DNA of 64,000 nucleotides from Hyphomonadaceae bacterium (GTDB taxonomy: Bacteria; Pseudomonadota; Alphaproteobacteria; Caulobacterales; Hyphomonadaceae). Position 1 is the stretch's first letter. Every line of letters begins with the position of its first letter. Location of the stretch: the NCBI GenBank assembly GCA_027485145.1, contig JAIXRO010000102.1, positions 1 to 64,000 of the forward strand. Reading direction: 5' to 3'. The notes under the pieces are model-generated. The model was not told the origin of the DNA. It did no database searches and saw nothing but the letters and a program-made list of their open reading frames with translations. The position numbers and the translations under genes are program-made. This document shows positions 1-9,135 of this stretch, one piece after another.

Positions 1-97
1 AGCTAAACGCGCTCGCCCTCCTGCCAGTGAAGCAGGTAGATCATCGACAGCTTGTGGCCCTGATCCAGGATCAGGGCAAAGGCAGCGGTAAGGTTTC

Positions 98-955
98 TCA
101 CAGGGCATCCCACGGGCTTGGCATGTTGTACGGCACGGTAATGAAATTCGCTTCGATCTGACAGATCATGCCATGGTCGATCTTGAACAGTTCCGAAATG
201 TAGAAGCTGTGCGGACGCCGGACAGGAGATTTGACCGTCCGCCCGTCAGTGAGCTGATACTCATCCAGCCGTCCGCTATGGTCGATAAAGCCAAAGGCGA
301 GAACGAGCCCGCGCTCCTCATCCACCATCGGAAAGCGCCGCGCGCGCAGGCGGTCATCATAGCGGTAGTTGCCCATGCGGAACTGCTCTTCACAGCCCAA
401 GGCAGACACAGGAACGATCTTTGCAAATTCGGGGTTATGTGTTGTCTGGACGCCGTTTTCAACACGGTTGCAGTCCGGGTGGAACTTGGTGTGAATTGTC
501 CCGTCGTTCAGCTGAAGCGTATCGAAATAGCCGTCAGACAGCTTGACCATTTCCGCGCGGGAGACGGGGGCCTCTACGCCCGCATTCAGGATCGGCTTGT
601 CCCAATAGCGGCAATTCTCAAATTTGATGCCTGAGTCAGACTGGCGGACGACAACCATCTCAGATTCGCAGACTTGTCCTTGATCATTGACCTTGAGCCG
701 CAACGTGAACGCTGATTCCTCAATGGCCTCATGAACGGTGCCGAAATAGCCGACCTGATTGGTCGCCGTATCGGCGAATTTCAGCTGATAGTCGCCGACG
801 CGAAGAATCGTGCCCCAGAGCCCGTCACCGACCTCCAACATCACATTATTCTCAGAATTCAGAGGGGAAGCGGCCCAATTGACCCGCGAGGCATCTCCGG
901 CATTTAGCGCCTCAAGATAATTGGCCAGCACGGCATAAAGTGCGTCGCGATTCAT
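98..955 (-). CDS. Uncharacterised protein, about 285 aa, possibly NTF2/SnoaL-fold; start trimmed from the 421-aa ORF to MNRDALYAVLANYLEALNAGD
   Basis: The ORF upstream of 955 is antisense to CDS 1031-1420 and crosses the intergenic palindrome; ATG at 953-955 is a sensible start for a divergent gene; TGA at 98-100. Confidence 0.7.
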   Translation of the reverse strand: MNRDALYAVLANYLEALNAGDASRVNWAASPLNSENNVMLEVGDGLWGTILRVGDYQLKFADTATNQVGYFGTVHEAIEESAFTLRLKVNDQGQVCESEMVVVRQSDSGIKFENCRYWDKPILNAGVEAPVSRAEMVKLSDGYFDTLQLNDGTIHTKFHPDCNRVENGVQTTHNPEFAKIVPVSALGCEEQFRMGNYRYDDRLRARRFPMVDEERGLVLAFGFIDHSGRLDEYQLTDGRTVKSPVRRPHSFYISELFKIDHGMICQIEANFITVPYNMPSPWDAL

Positions 956-999
956 TCTATCCTCTGCCTTGTATGTTCTGCCCTGATCGTTACACGTAA

Positions 1000-1011
1000 T
1001 AACAATTGTTA
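1000..1011. promoter_or_regulatory. Candidate MarR-type operator TAACAATTGTTA (perfect palindrome)
   Basis: Identical 12-mer at 9103-9114; lies between divergent genes starting at 955 (-) and 1031 (+). Confidence 0.6.
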
Positions 1012-1030
1012 CAATAGGGGAAGGCTGCAG

Positions 1031-1420
1031 ATGGCCCATACGGACGAAGAATCCGCGAACCTCAAATTGGTACGCGACGTGTATGAGAAAATTCTGATCC
1101 CGATGGACAGCACACGCGTCGATGAATTCATTTCTCCGGATTATATCCAGCACAGCTCGCTGGCCGAACCGGGCGTGGATGCGTTGAAGGCTTGGCTCGA
1201 TATAGTGAGGGTGGAATCGCCCGATGCCCAACAGACAATCCACCGCCTTTTTGCCGATGGCGACCACGTAACAACCCATGTCCACGTCGTCCGTTGGCCC
1301 GGCGATCCCGGCCTCGCGGTCTGCGACATCTTCCGCTGCGAACGCGGCAAGGTCGTCGAGCATTGGGATGTCATTCAGGAGATCCAGGAAAACCCCGTCA
1401 ACCCCAACAGCATGTTCTAA
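1031..1420 (+). CDS. SnoaL-like / NTF2-fold protein (129 aa)
   Basis: MAHTDEESANLKLVRDVYEKIL..PDYIQHSSLAEPG..VVEHWDVIQE, typical of SnoaL-like polyketide cyclase/aldolase-fold proteins. Confidence 0.8.
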   Translation: MAHTDEESANLKLVRDVYEKILIPMDSTRVDEFISPDYIQHSSLAEPGVDALKAWLDIVRVESPDAQQTIHRLFADGDHVTTHVHVVRWPGDPGLAVCDIFRCERGKVVEHWDVIQEIQENPVNPNSMF

Positions 1421-1431
1421 AGGAGACTGTT

Positions 1432-1878
1432 ATGCGTCGTTATGCGTTGATTGCCGCCAGCCTTTTTGCGCTGTCCTCTATGCCTGTAGAGGCAGCGAAA
1501 TGTCGACTGAAGCCCAAAGAGGTTGTGACGAAGTTCATGACCCAGCTTTATATCGATAAGGAACCGCGCGCTGCGTTCGAAAAATGGGTTGTTCCCGGCT
1601 ACATTCAGCACAATCCGATGGCAGCGACCGGGCGGGATGCGGCGATTGCGTTTCTGGAACCCTTCATGAAATCCAATCCGCATATCAGCTATTCTATCAA
1701 GCGGATCATTGCGGATGGCAATCTGGTCGCGGTGCATTCACACGGCAAGTTTGCGCCAGACGACCGGGGTATCGCCGTTGTCGACATCGTGCGCGTCGAA
1801 GGCTGCAAGGTTGTCGAGCATTGGGATGTCGTCCAGCCCGTCCCTGAAAAATCGGCTAATGAAAACGGTATGTTCTGA
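1432..1878 (+). CDS. Exported SnoaL-like protein, paralogue of the preceding gene (148 aa)
   Basis: Signal peptide MRRYALIAASLFALSSMPVEAA; GYIQHNP..VVEHWDVVQPVPEKSANENGMF parallels the 1031-1420 product. Start trimmed from the 228-aa ORF, whose N-terminus overlaps the previous CDS. Confidence 0.8.
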   Translation: MRRYALIAASLFALSSMPVEAAKCRLKPKEVVTKFMTQLYIDKEPRAAFEKWVVPGYIQHNPMAATGRDAAIAFLEPFMKSNPHISYSIKRIIADGNLVAVHSHGKFAPDDRGIAVVDIVRVEGCKVVEHWDVVQPVPEKSANENGMF

Positions 1879-2618
1879 TGCGTCGTTTTGAGGGCAAGGC
1901 CGTGCTGATCCTTGGCGGCAACGCCGGGATTGGTGCGGCCGCCGCGCAGCTTTTTGCGAATGAAGGCGCGCGGCTCGTGATCACCGGTAGGAACGAGACG
2001 ACACTCGGGGACATCGCGGCCCAAACAGGGGCGCATGCAATCCGTGCGGATATGGGCGTGCTGACCGAAAGCCGTGACGCGATTACCGCGGCGGCAGATC
2101 ACCTTGGCGGCATCGATGTGCTGTTCGTCAATGCAGGCGTAGGCGGCTTTGCCATGGTGCCTGATGTCACCGAAGACTTTTGGGATGGCATCCATGATGT
2201 CAATCTAAAGGGCGCCTTCTTTGCGATGCAGGCGGCGGTTCCGCTGATGCGCGATGGCGGCAGCATCGTGGTGACGGGCTCTATAGGCTCTGTCGCAGCG
2301 GTTCCCGGCAATGTTGCTTATGCTGCCGCCAAGGCAGGCTTGAGGGCTGTCGCACGCATCGTCGGCAAGGAGCTTCTGCCGCGCCGCATCCGCGTCAATA
2401 TGGTCAGCCCTGGGCCAACCGACACTGAAATCTTCAAGCGAGATGCGTCACCTGAAGAGATTCAGGGGATGCGTGACATGTTGTCTGGCGTTGTGCCAAT
2501 GGGCCGCATGGGCACCTCAGAAGAGATTGCCCACGCGGCCCTGTTTCTGGCGAGTGACGAAGCAAGCTTCATTAATGGCGTCGACCTTTACGTCGACGGC
2601 GGCTGCGTTGAACTATAG
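1878..2618 (+). CDS. SDR family oxidoreductase (246 aa)
   Basis: Rossmann GGNAGIGAA, NAG, YAAAKAG and C-terminal DGG motifs. Confidence 0.9.
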   Translation: MRRFEGKAVLILGGNAGIGAAAAQLFANEGARLVITGRNETTLGDIAAQTGAHAIRADMGVLTESRDAITAAADHLGGIDVLFVNAGVGGFAMVPDVTEDFWDGIHDVNLKGAFFAMQAAVPLMRDGGSIVVTGSIGSVAAVPGNVAYAAAKAGLRAVARIVGKELLPRRIRVNMVSPGPTDTEIFKRDASPEEIQGMRDMLSGVVPMGRMGTSEEIAHAALFLASDEASFINGVDLYVDGGCVEL

Positions 2619-4082
2619 TGCGGCGGGCTGCCCGTCGAGCAGGATGGTCTTGAGCTCCAGATAGCTCATCATGCCTTCCAGCCCGCCTTCGCGACCGACG
2701 CCGGATTGCTTGAATCCGCCAAACGGCAGGCCAAAGTCCATGCGCAGGCCGTTCTGACCAAAGCCGCCGGTGCGGACGCGGCGGGCGATACGATAGGCCC
2801 GCTCATGGTCATTGGTGAGGACCGAGCCGTTGAGGCCGTAGTTGGAGTCGTTGGCGATCCGGATGGCGTCCTCCTCGTCGTCACAAGGGATGAGGCTGAG
2901 CACTGGGCCAAAGATCTCTTCCTGCGCGATGCGGCTGTCATTCTTCACATTGGCGAAGAGGGTCGGCTCAATAAAGTAACCGCGATTGAGGTGCGCCGGT
3001 CGTCCGCCACCGGTGATAAGGTCAGCCGTCTTCTTGCCTTCCTCAATGTACATTTCGATGCGCTCCAACTGGCGCTTCATGGCGACCGGGCCAAGCTGCG
3101 TTGTCGGATCGTCCGAATAGCCGACAACGACCTTTTTCATTTCCGCAGAAATGGCACTGGCAAGTTCATCATGCCGTTTACGTGGGACGATGACGCGCGA
3201 GAGCATGGCGCAAACCTGTCCGCTCATCATCGTGATCGTGCCGGTGAGCAGGCCAGCTGCCGCCTCGATCGGGAAGTCATCTGCGATGATGGCAGCGGAC
3301 TTGCCGCCCAGTTCCAGCGTGCAGCGGGCGATCCGTTCGCCACAGACGCTGGCGATCCGTTTGCCGGCGACCGTTGAACCTGTGAAGCTGACTTTATCAA
3401 CGCCATGATTGCAGACGAGATGGTCGCTCGCCTCCCGGTGCCCGCAGACAAGATTGACGACGCCGGCGGGCACACCTGCCGCTTCGGCCGCTTCGGCGAT
3501 GATATAGGCCTCCAGCGGCGTTTCAGGGGAGGGCTTCATGATGACGGTGCAGCCCGAGGCGAGCGCATAGGCGACCTTGTTGAGCATGATGCCATAAGGT
3601 CCGTTCCAAGGGGCAATGGCCGCGACCACGCCGACGGGTTCATAGGCGACGAGGCCCACAGCGGCACCGATGGTCGGGCGTTGTTCAACGAACGAGAATT
3701 TTTCGGCCATCGCGATGATGTTGTCGAACGTCATCGTTGATCCGCCCGTCATCGGGCTGGCAAAACTTGCAAGGCCACCCATCTGGGCCGTCCATGCCTT
3801 GGCGATTTCGCCTTCCCGTTCACGCAGATGGTCTGCCATCCGCTTTAGATAGCTGATGCGCTCGGCAGGGCTGAGGGCGACCCATGGGCCATAGTCAAAG
3901 GCGTCGCGCGCAGCGGCAACGGCGGCGTCCATGTCTGCCTCATCCGCTTCCGCGACGACAGCCACGACTTGCTCGGTATTGGGCGAGACAATCTCGATCG
4001 AACGGCCGGAATGGGCCGCGCGCCATTTTCCGTCGATATACACTTTGTCAGGATGGGCCACATTTACGCCGGTCGGGGTCAT
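2613..4082 (-). CDS. Aldehyde dehydrogenase family protein (489 aa)
   Basis: APWNGPYG, LELGGKSAAII, GQVCAMLSRVIVPR and EEIFGPVLS motifs. Confidence 0.93.
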   Translation of the reverse strand: MTPTGVNVAHPDKVYIDGKWRAAHSGRSIEIVSPNTEQVVAVVAEADEADMDAAVAAARDAFDYGPWVALSPAERISYLKRMADHLREREGEIAKAWTAQMGGLASFASPMTGGSTMTFDNIIAMAEKFSFVEQRPTIGAAVGLVAYEPVGVVAAIAPWNGPYGIMLNKVAYALASGCTVIMKPSPETPLEAYIIAEAAEAAGVPAGVVNLVCGHREASDHLVCNHGVDKVSFTGSTVAGKRIASVCGERIARCTLELGGKSAAIIADDFPIEAAAGLLTGTITMMSGQVCAMLSRVIVPRKRHDELASAISAEMKKVVVGYSDDPTTQLGPVAMKRQLERIEMYIEEGKKTADLITGGGRPAHLNRGYFIEPTLFANVKNDSRIAQEEIFGPVLSLIPCDDEEDAIRIANDSNYGLNGSVLTNDHERAYRIARRVRTGGFGQNGLRMDFGLPFGGFKQSGVGREGGLEGMMSYLELKTILLDGQPAAL

Positions 4083-4095
4083 TGCTTCATTCTCC

Positions 4096-4998
4096 TCAGG
4101 TCAGGTCGCCAAGGTTGATCATTTTGCCTTCTGCTGCGGCGCGGTTGGCGTCACGGCGCAGCTTTTCGATATGCAGGCGTCCCTCGGGCACCGGCTCTTC
4201 GGGAAGAGCTTCAAGCGACGTGCGGTAAATCTCTTCAAAGTCCTCGGCAAACTCGGGATGCGTCAGGATGAGGCCGCGGTTCTCCGTCATGCCGGCCAAT
4301 GTTTTGCGGCCGACTTCCAGAGGGTCCATCCCCAGATCGAAGGCCGTCCCGAATTGCACCAGCTCTTCCTTGTCGGCCGGTTTGAAGCCAGAGTCCGCAA
4401 AGTCATCGGGACGCTTCAAGGCTGAATCCCAGGCATTGGTTTTGGTGAGGCCGGGGCACATGAGCGACACACCGATGCCATAAGGCGCGAGGTTGTAACG
4501 CAGCGATTCTGTGAGTCCCCGCACGGCAAACTTGCTCGCCGTGTAGATACCAGCCTGCGGGCCGGAGAGATAGGCCGCCATCGAAGCGACATTGACGACA
4601 TGGCCGCCTTCGCCATGCGCCTTCATGCCGGGAATGAAGGACACAAGGCCGTTGACCACGCCGCCATAATTGACGCCCATGATCCAGTCATGGTCCGCGT
4701 AACTTGCTTCATCGGTCGGTCCAAAGACGCTCACACCGGCATTGTTGACGAGCACATGGACCTTGCCTGCTTCTGCGGCGGCGGCTGCAAAGCCTGCACG
4801 GTCGGTCACGTCTAACTTCACGAAACGGGGGAGGGGGCGCTCATTTTGAACAAACCATGCTTCGGCATCGGCGCGATAGGCTTCATTCCGGTAACTCAGG
4901 ATCAGGTCCATGCCCGCTTCGGCAAACGCGCGGGCGATGCCAAAGCCGATCCCTGATACGCCGCCGGTGATGAAGGCGGTCTTGCCTTGCCAGTTCAT
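4096..4998 (-). CDS. SDR family oxidoreductase (about 300 aa)
   Basis: MNWQGKTAFITGGVSGIGFGIA, NNAGVSVFG, YTASKFAVRG; start chosen at 4998. Confidence 0.9.
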   Translation of the reverse strand: MNWQGKTAFITGGVSGIGFGIARAFAEAGMDLILSYRNEAYRADAEAWFVQNERPLPRFVKLDVTDRAGFAAAAAEAGKVHVLVNNAGVSVFGPTDEASYADHDWIMGVNYGGVVNGLVSFIPGMKAHGEGGHVVNVASMAAYLSGPQAGIYTASKFAVRGLTESLRYNLAPYGIGVSLMCPGLTKTNAWDSALKRPDDFADSGFKPADKEELVQFGTAFDLGMDPLEVGRKTLAGMTENRGLILTHPEFAEDFEEIYRTSLEALPEEPVPEGRLHIEKLRRDANRAAAEGKMINLGDLT

Positions 4999-5062
4999 GC
5001 AAAATCCTCTCGCCTTGCTTCGTAACATTCGTTAGCAAAGCATACAAATCAAAAGAGGAGAG

Positions 5063-5761
5063 ATGAGGATGTCCGACGTCAATTCGAGACTGGCCGCGCT
5101 GGAAAACCGCGTGGGCGAACTGGAAGATATCAATGCGATCCGCCGCCTCCACTGGGCCTATGGCTATTATATCGATTTTAATCGCGCGGATGACGTGGCG
5201 GAGCTTTTTGCAGAGGACGGTGAGGTCATCTTCCTGTCTGGCGTCTATAAGGGCCGCGAAGGCGCCCGCCGCCTTTATGGCACCTGGTTCAAGAGCCTGT
5301 TCCTCGCACCCGGCGAAGAAGGCCCGGCCTATGGCTTCCTGCTCGACCATTTCCAGATGCAGGACATTATCACCGTCGCGCCAGACCGGCAGACCGCCAA
5401 GGGGCGCTTCCGGGGCATGTTGTTTGGCGGGAGCCACGAAAGCCGCGAGTTCAAGCCTGAAGGCCTGCCGCTCCAGTTCATGGAGGCCGGGATTTACGAG
5501 AATGACTATGTCCGCGAAGACGGCGTGTGGAAGATCAAGCGGCTCGATTATATGATGCAGTGGCAGGGCGATTATGAAGCCGGTTGGTCAAAGACGACCG
5601 CCCACCTTCAGCCGCTCACCGAATGCTTCCCCGCCAACCCGATTGGCCCGGACACCATCCGCAGCGATGAAATTCGGCAGACCTGGCCGCACCGCCATGA
5701 TGTGCCGATGCACTTTGCCCATCCACGCTTTGGTGCCGTGATCGCTGGGCAGCAGGGCTAA
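5063..5761 (+). CDS. SnoaL-like / NTF2-fold protein (232 aa)
   Basis: N-terminal coiled segment RLAALENRVGELEDINAIRRLHWAYGYYID..., SnoaL_4-like; similar to the product at 26933-27670. Confidence 0.8.
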   Translation: MRMSDVNSRLAALENRVGELEDINAIRRLHWAYGYYIDFNRADDVAELFAEDGEVIFLSGVYKGREGARRLYGTWFKSLFLAPGEEGPAYGFLLDHFQMQDIITVAPDRQTAKGRFRGMLFGGSHESREFKPEGLPLQFMEAGIYENDYVREDGVWKIKRLDYMMQWQGDYEAGWSKTTAHLQPLTECFPANPIGPDTIRSDEIRQTWPHRHDVPMHFAHPRFGAVIAGQQG

Positions 5762-5789
5762 GAAGTCGCAGAAGGCGCTGCGCGTTGGC

Positions 5790-6254
5790 TTAGTGGCCAG
5801 CGCGGTGGTGCCAGCCCATCACCTGATCATAGAGTTTGTCGAGAACCGCAGACATACCCGCGCGTTCATTGGGTTCCAGCGTGCTGAACAGGAAGGTTGC
5901 GACATCTTCCATGCGCGGACCCATCTCGCGATAGGCGCGCCAGCCTTCTGCGCTGAGCCGATGAGGTTTGCGTCGCCTGTTGGAACTGTCGATTACTTCT
6001 TCGACCCAACCACGTTCAGAAAGAGACGCAAGGGCCCGGCTGACGTTCATGGGGATCATGCCCATGAGTTCAGCAAGCTCGTGGCCGGCACGTTCCCCTT
6101 CGCCGCCAAGGGCGATGATGATCTTCAGTTCATTGGGGGAGACCCCAACCGGCAAAGCCACACCGTCGCGCATCGGGCTGTTAATTAGCGTCGCAAAACG
6201 CAGCATTGATATGAGCAGCGCGACATCACTGTTTTCGGGTTGTTGTGTGGCCAT
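5790..6254 (-). CDS. MarR family transcriptional regulator (154 aa)
   Basis: wHTH region ELAELMGMIPMNVSRALASLSERGWVEEVIDSSNRRRKPHRLSAEG. Confidence 0.88.
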   Translation of the reverse strand: MATQQPENSDVALLISMLRFATLINSPMRDGVALPVGVSPNELKIIIALGGEGERAGHELAELMGMIPMNVSRALASLSERGWVEEVIDSSNRRRKPHRLSAEGWRAYREMGPRMEDVATFLFSTLEPNERAGMSAVLDKLYDQVMGWHHRAGH

Positions 6255-6374
6255 GACCCCTCCGTTGTCGGGCGCCTAGCGGCCTTGATGCCAATTTGCC
6301 ACGGTTAGCAATAAAATTTTCTGCACTAGGTTGGACCCATTTTACCTCTTGCAATGCGAAACTGTATGCATCAC

Positions 6375-6386
6375 TAACAATAGTTA
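6375..6386. promoter_or_regulatory. Candidate operator TAACAATAGTTA (one mismatch to the palindrome)
   Basis: Upstream of the TonB-dependent receptor (6433) and near the divergent MarR gene. Confidence 0.5.
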
Positions 6387-6432
6387 CGGTGACCGGATCC
6401 AGTTCGGCGCCCCTAGCAGGAGAGGACTGAGA

Positions 6433-8988
6433 ATGGCTATGACTTCCCGTAACGATTCCGCGCTGCGCACATTTCTGACGTTATCGACGTCGGTTGCTGC
6501 GCTTCTGGCAACCCCAGCGTTCGCCCAGCAAGCTGAAGAAGCTGCGACAGATGTTGGCGAGATTGTCGTCACAGCTCAGTTCCGCGAACAGAAACTGCAG
6601 GATACACCTCTCGCGATCACGGCAATTGATGCCAAGTTGATTGAATCGCGCAGTGCCAACAACCTTGCTGATGTGACGAAGGCCGCACCGAGTGTCGTGT
6701 TGCGTCCCGCTGCTGTTGCTTTTGGCAACTCCATCTCGGCGAGCATTCGTGGCCTTGGCCAGGGGGACTTCAACCCGGCGCTTGAACCTGGTGTCGGCCT
6801 GTACATTGACGATGTTTATTATCCGCGCCTGACGGGTGCCAACTTCGATCTTCTCGATGTTGAGCGCGTTGAAGTGCTGCGTGGCCCGCAGGGGACGCTG
6901 ACTGGGCGTAACTCTGAAGGTGGCGCCATCAAGTTCATCTCTCGTCCACTGACGGGTGAGGGCGGATATGTGTCGGCGACTTATGGCAGCCGCAACCGAA
7001 TCAACCTGCGTGCGAGTGCCGACTTTAAGCTGACCGACACGCTGCTCGGTCGTCTGTCCGGAACGTTTTCTGATCAGGGCGGATATGTTGATGTCATTGA
7101 TTATGGCTGCGCCGTGCCGACCAGCGGCGTGCCTGCAGTTGCCGGAGCGGCGAACTGCAACCTCTATAAGCAGGGCGATGTCGGTTATAAGGCGCTGAAA
7201 GCGAACTTCCGGTTCAACCCGAATGACGCGCTCGATATCAACGTTGCGGCTGATTACAGCAAGGACAGCCGGAACAACGGTGCTGAAGTCCTTCTGAATG
7301 GCGGCAACGCAAACCCGAACACGTTCACGACCAACGGAACCCCGTTTGACAACCGTTTCCTGTGCGGCCGTTTCTGTAACTACGCATCGCTAACTCAGTC
7401 TGGTGGCGGTTTTGTCGCTGGCCTTATTCCGCCCCTGAACGGTCTGCCGCTCGGAACTGTGACCGGTGACCAGAAGAATGAATATGAAGGGTGGGGCCTG
7501 TCGGGCAACGTCAACTACAAGATCAGTGACGACATTAATGTTCAGTCGATCACAGCCTATCGTGCCTGGAAGAACAGCTTCACAGCCGATGGTGATTTGT
7601 CGCCTGCCCGGACGCAGATCGGCATCAACAAGCTGGATCATTGGTTCTGGAGCCAGGAACTCCGCCTGAACGCGCAGGTTTCTGATCAGCTGCAATTCAC
7701 ACTTGGCGGTTATTATTCCGATGAAAAGACCACGTACTACACGCTGCAGGATATCCGCTATGTCTCGGCTGGTCTGCCGGGTGCCGTTTGTGCGGCAATC
7801 GGTGGCCTGAACACGCCAACCTGCCCGATCTTCCCGCTGCAGTTCATCGGTAACGATCCTGTCCGCACCAAGTCCAAAGCGGTCTTTGGTACCGCAATCT
7901 TTGAAGCGACGGATGCGCTCACCTTCACGGGTGGCTTCCGCTACACGAAGGACTCTAAGGACTACACCTACTTCCGCTACAACCTTGACGGCCGGACGGT
8001 GAACCCGTTCGTCGATGGTGTCGGTGGAGCCTATGGAGCAGGCTATAGCGGTCCGGACACGCTGAACCGCTTTGGTGCACCCGGGACGACAGACATCGTC
8101 ACAGCGCTCACCGGACGGACCGCCAGCTTCCGCGGTAGCCGTTGGGACTATCGTTTGACCGCTGACTACCGCATTTCGCCAGAAGTTCTGGTCTACGCCA
8201 CAACGTCGACCGGTTATAAGGCAGGTGGTGCAAATCCGCGTCCGTTCAACGCTGATCAGGCGCGCTCCTTCGACCCGGAAACGGTGACCACCTACGAATT
8301 GGGCATCAAGACGGATCTGTTTGACCGCAAATTGCGCCTCAATGTGACGGGTTTCTATAACGAGCTGAAAGATGCTCAGCTCACCTTGCTGAGTTGCCCG
8401 CAATTTGGTGGCCCTGGCCCATGCGCTCTGCCGCAGAATGCCGGTGACGCCACGCAAAAGGGTCTCGAATTTGAAGCTTTCTTCAAGCCGACGGCGGGCT
8501 TCACCATCGATGCTTCCGCTTCTTATCTGAAGTACACCTACAAGTGCGTTGACCCACAGGTGGTTGGCTCTGCGCTTCCTGCGGGCATCTGCTCAAGCGA
8601 TCCGACGGTGATCGCGGCTCTGAACGATCCTGCTCAGGGTTGGCAGTGGAACGTCGGCGCGCAGTATGAAGCCGATCTCGGAGATACTGGAACGTTGACA
8701 CCTCGTATCGACGTCAATCGCCAGAACCGTCTACCCGGCAACGTGTTGCGTCCAACCCCGGGAAGCGCATCGGATGTCTTCGGTCAGGTGCCTGGCTACA
8801 CGATCGCCAATGCCCGTCTGACATGGAAGAATGCGGCAAGCGATCTGAACGTGTCGTTGGAAGTCACCAACCTGTTCGACAAGTACTACTTCCCGTCGAA
8901 GTTCGACCTTTCCACGCTGGCTGGCAGCGTGTTGGGTAACCCAGGTCGTCCGCGTGAATGGGCGGTCACGCTCAAGAAGAACTTCTGA
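6433..8988 (+). CDS. TonB-dependent receptor
   Basis: Signal peptide ending LLATPAFAQ; plug VGEIVVTAQFREQKLQDTPLAITA; C-terminal beta strand ending VTLKKNF. Start trimmed to 6433 from the 885-aa ORF. Confidence 0.95.
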   Translation: MAMTSRNDSALRTFLTLSTSVAALLATPAFAQQAEEAATDVGEIVVTAQFREQKLQDTPLAITAIDAKLIESRSANNLADVTKAAPSVVLRPAAVAFGNSISASIRGLGQGDFNPALEPGVGLYIDDVYYPRLTGANFDLLDVERVEVLRGPQGTLTGRNSEGGAIKFISRPLTGEGGYVSATYGSRNRINLRASADFKLTDTLLGRLSGTFSDQGGYVDVIDYGCAVPTSGVPAVAGAANCNLYKQGDVGYKALKANFRFNPNDALDINVAADYSKDSRNNGAEVLLNGGNANPNTFTTNGTPFDNRFLCGRFCNYASLTQSGGGFVAGLIPPLNGLPLGTVTGDQKNEYEGWGLSGNVNYKISDDINVQSITAYRAWKNSFTADGDLSPARTQIGINKLDHWFWSQELRLNAQVSDQLQFTLGGYYSDEKTTYYTLQDIRYVSAGLPGAVCAAIGGLNTPTCPIFPLQFIGNDPVRTKSKAVFGTAIFEATDALTFTGGFRYTKDSKDYTYFRYNLDGRTVNPFVDGVGGAYGAGYSGPDTLNRFGAPGTTDIVTALTGRTASFRGSRWDYRLTADYRISPEVLVYATTSTGYKAGGANPRPFNADQARSFDPETVTTYELGIKTDLFDRKLRLNVTGFYNELKDAQLTLLSCPQFGGPGPCALPQNAGDATQKGLEFEAFFKPTAGFTIDASASYLKYTYKCVDPQVVGSALPAGICSSDPTVIAALNDPAQGWQWNVGAQYEADLGDTGTLTPRIDVNRQNRLPGNVLRPTPGSASDVFGQVPGYTIANARLTWKNAASDLNVSLEVTNLFDKYYFPSKFDLSTLAGSVLGNPGRPREWAVTLKKNF

Positions 8989-9015
8989 GCTTCTAGGCGA
9001 CCAGAAATTGGAAAT

Positions 9016-9051
9016 GGGGGGTGGTCGAAAGACTGCCCCCTTTTTTCTTTT
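9016..9051 (+). terminator. Rho-independent terminator after the TonB-dependent receptor
   Basis: GGGGGTGGTC-GAAA-GACTGCCCCC stem-loop followed by TTTTTTCTTTT. Confidence 0.85.
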
Positions 9052-9102
9052 CCAGCCTCTGATAGCCTTGACCGAAGGGGTCTGACCCGTCAGAAGCATA
9101 AC

Positions 9103-9114
9103 TAACAATTGTTA
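9103..9114. promoter_or_regulatory. Candidate MarR-type operator TAACAATTGTTA (perfect palindrome)
   Basis: Identical to 1000-1011; 22 nt upstream of the flavoprotein start at 9136. Confidence 0.6.
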
Positions 9115-9135
9115 TAAAATGAGAGGAGCCCGGCG

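Noticed and set aside
3-101. Small minus-strand ORF (GTG start, MRNLTAAFALILDQGHKLSMIYLLHWQEGERV) at the left edge
   Set aside because: Overlaps the 98-955 stop by GTGA, so could be a real tiny gene, but it is only 32 aa with no recognisable family; not supported enough to list.
2706-3377. Long plus-strand ORF (223 aa) opposite the ALDH gene
   Set aside because: Antisense shadow ORF typical of high-GC DNA; Arg/Asp-rich, no family features; the minus-strand ALDH explains the region.
5770-5812. CGCGTTGGC..GCCAGCGCG stem at the SnoaL/MarR convergent junction
   Set aside because: Overlaps the MarR stop codon and lacks a T-run; insufficient for a terminator call.
7390-8457. 355-aa minus-strand ORF inside the TonB-dependent receptor gene
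   Set aside because: Fully contained antisense ORF with no recognisable domain.
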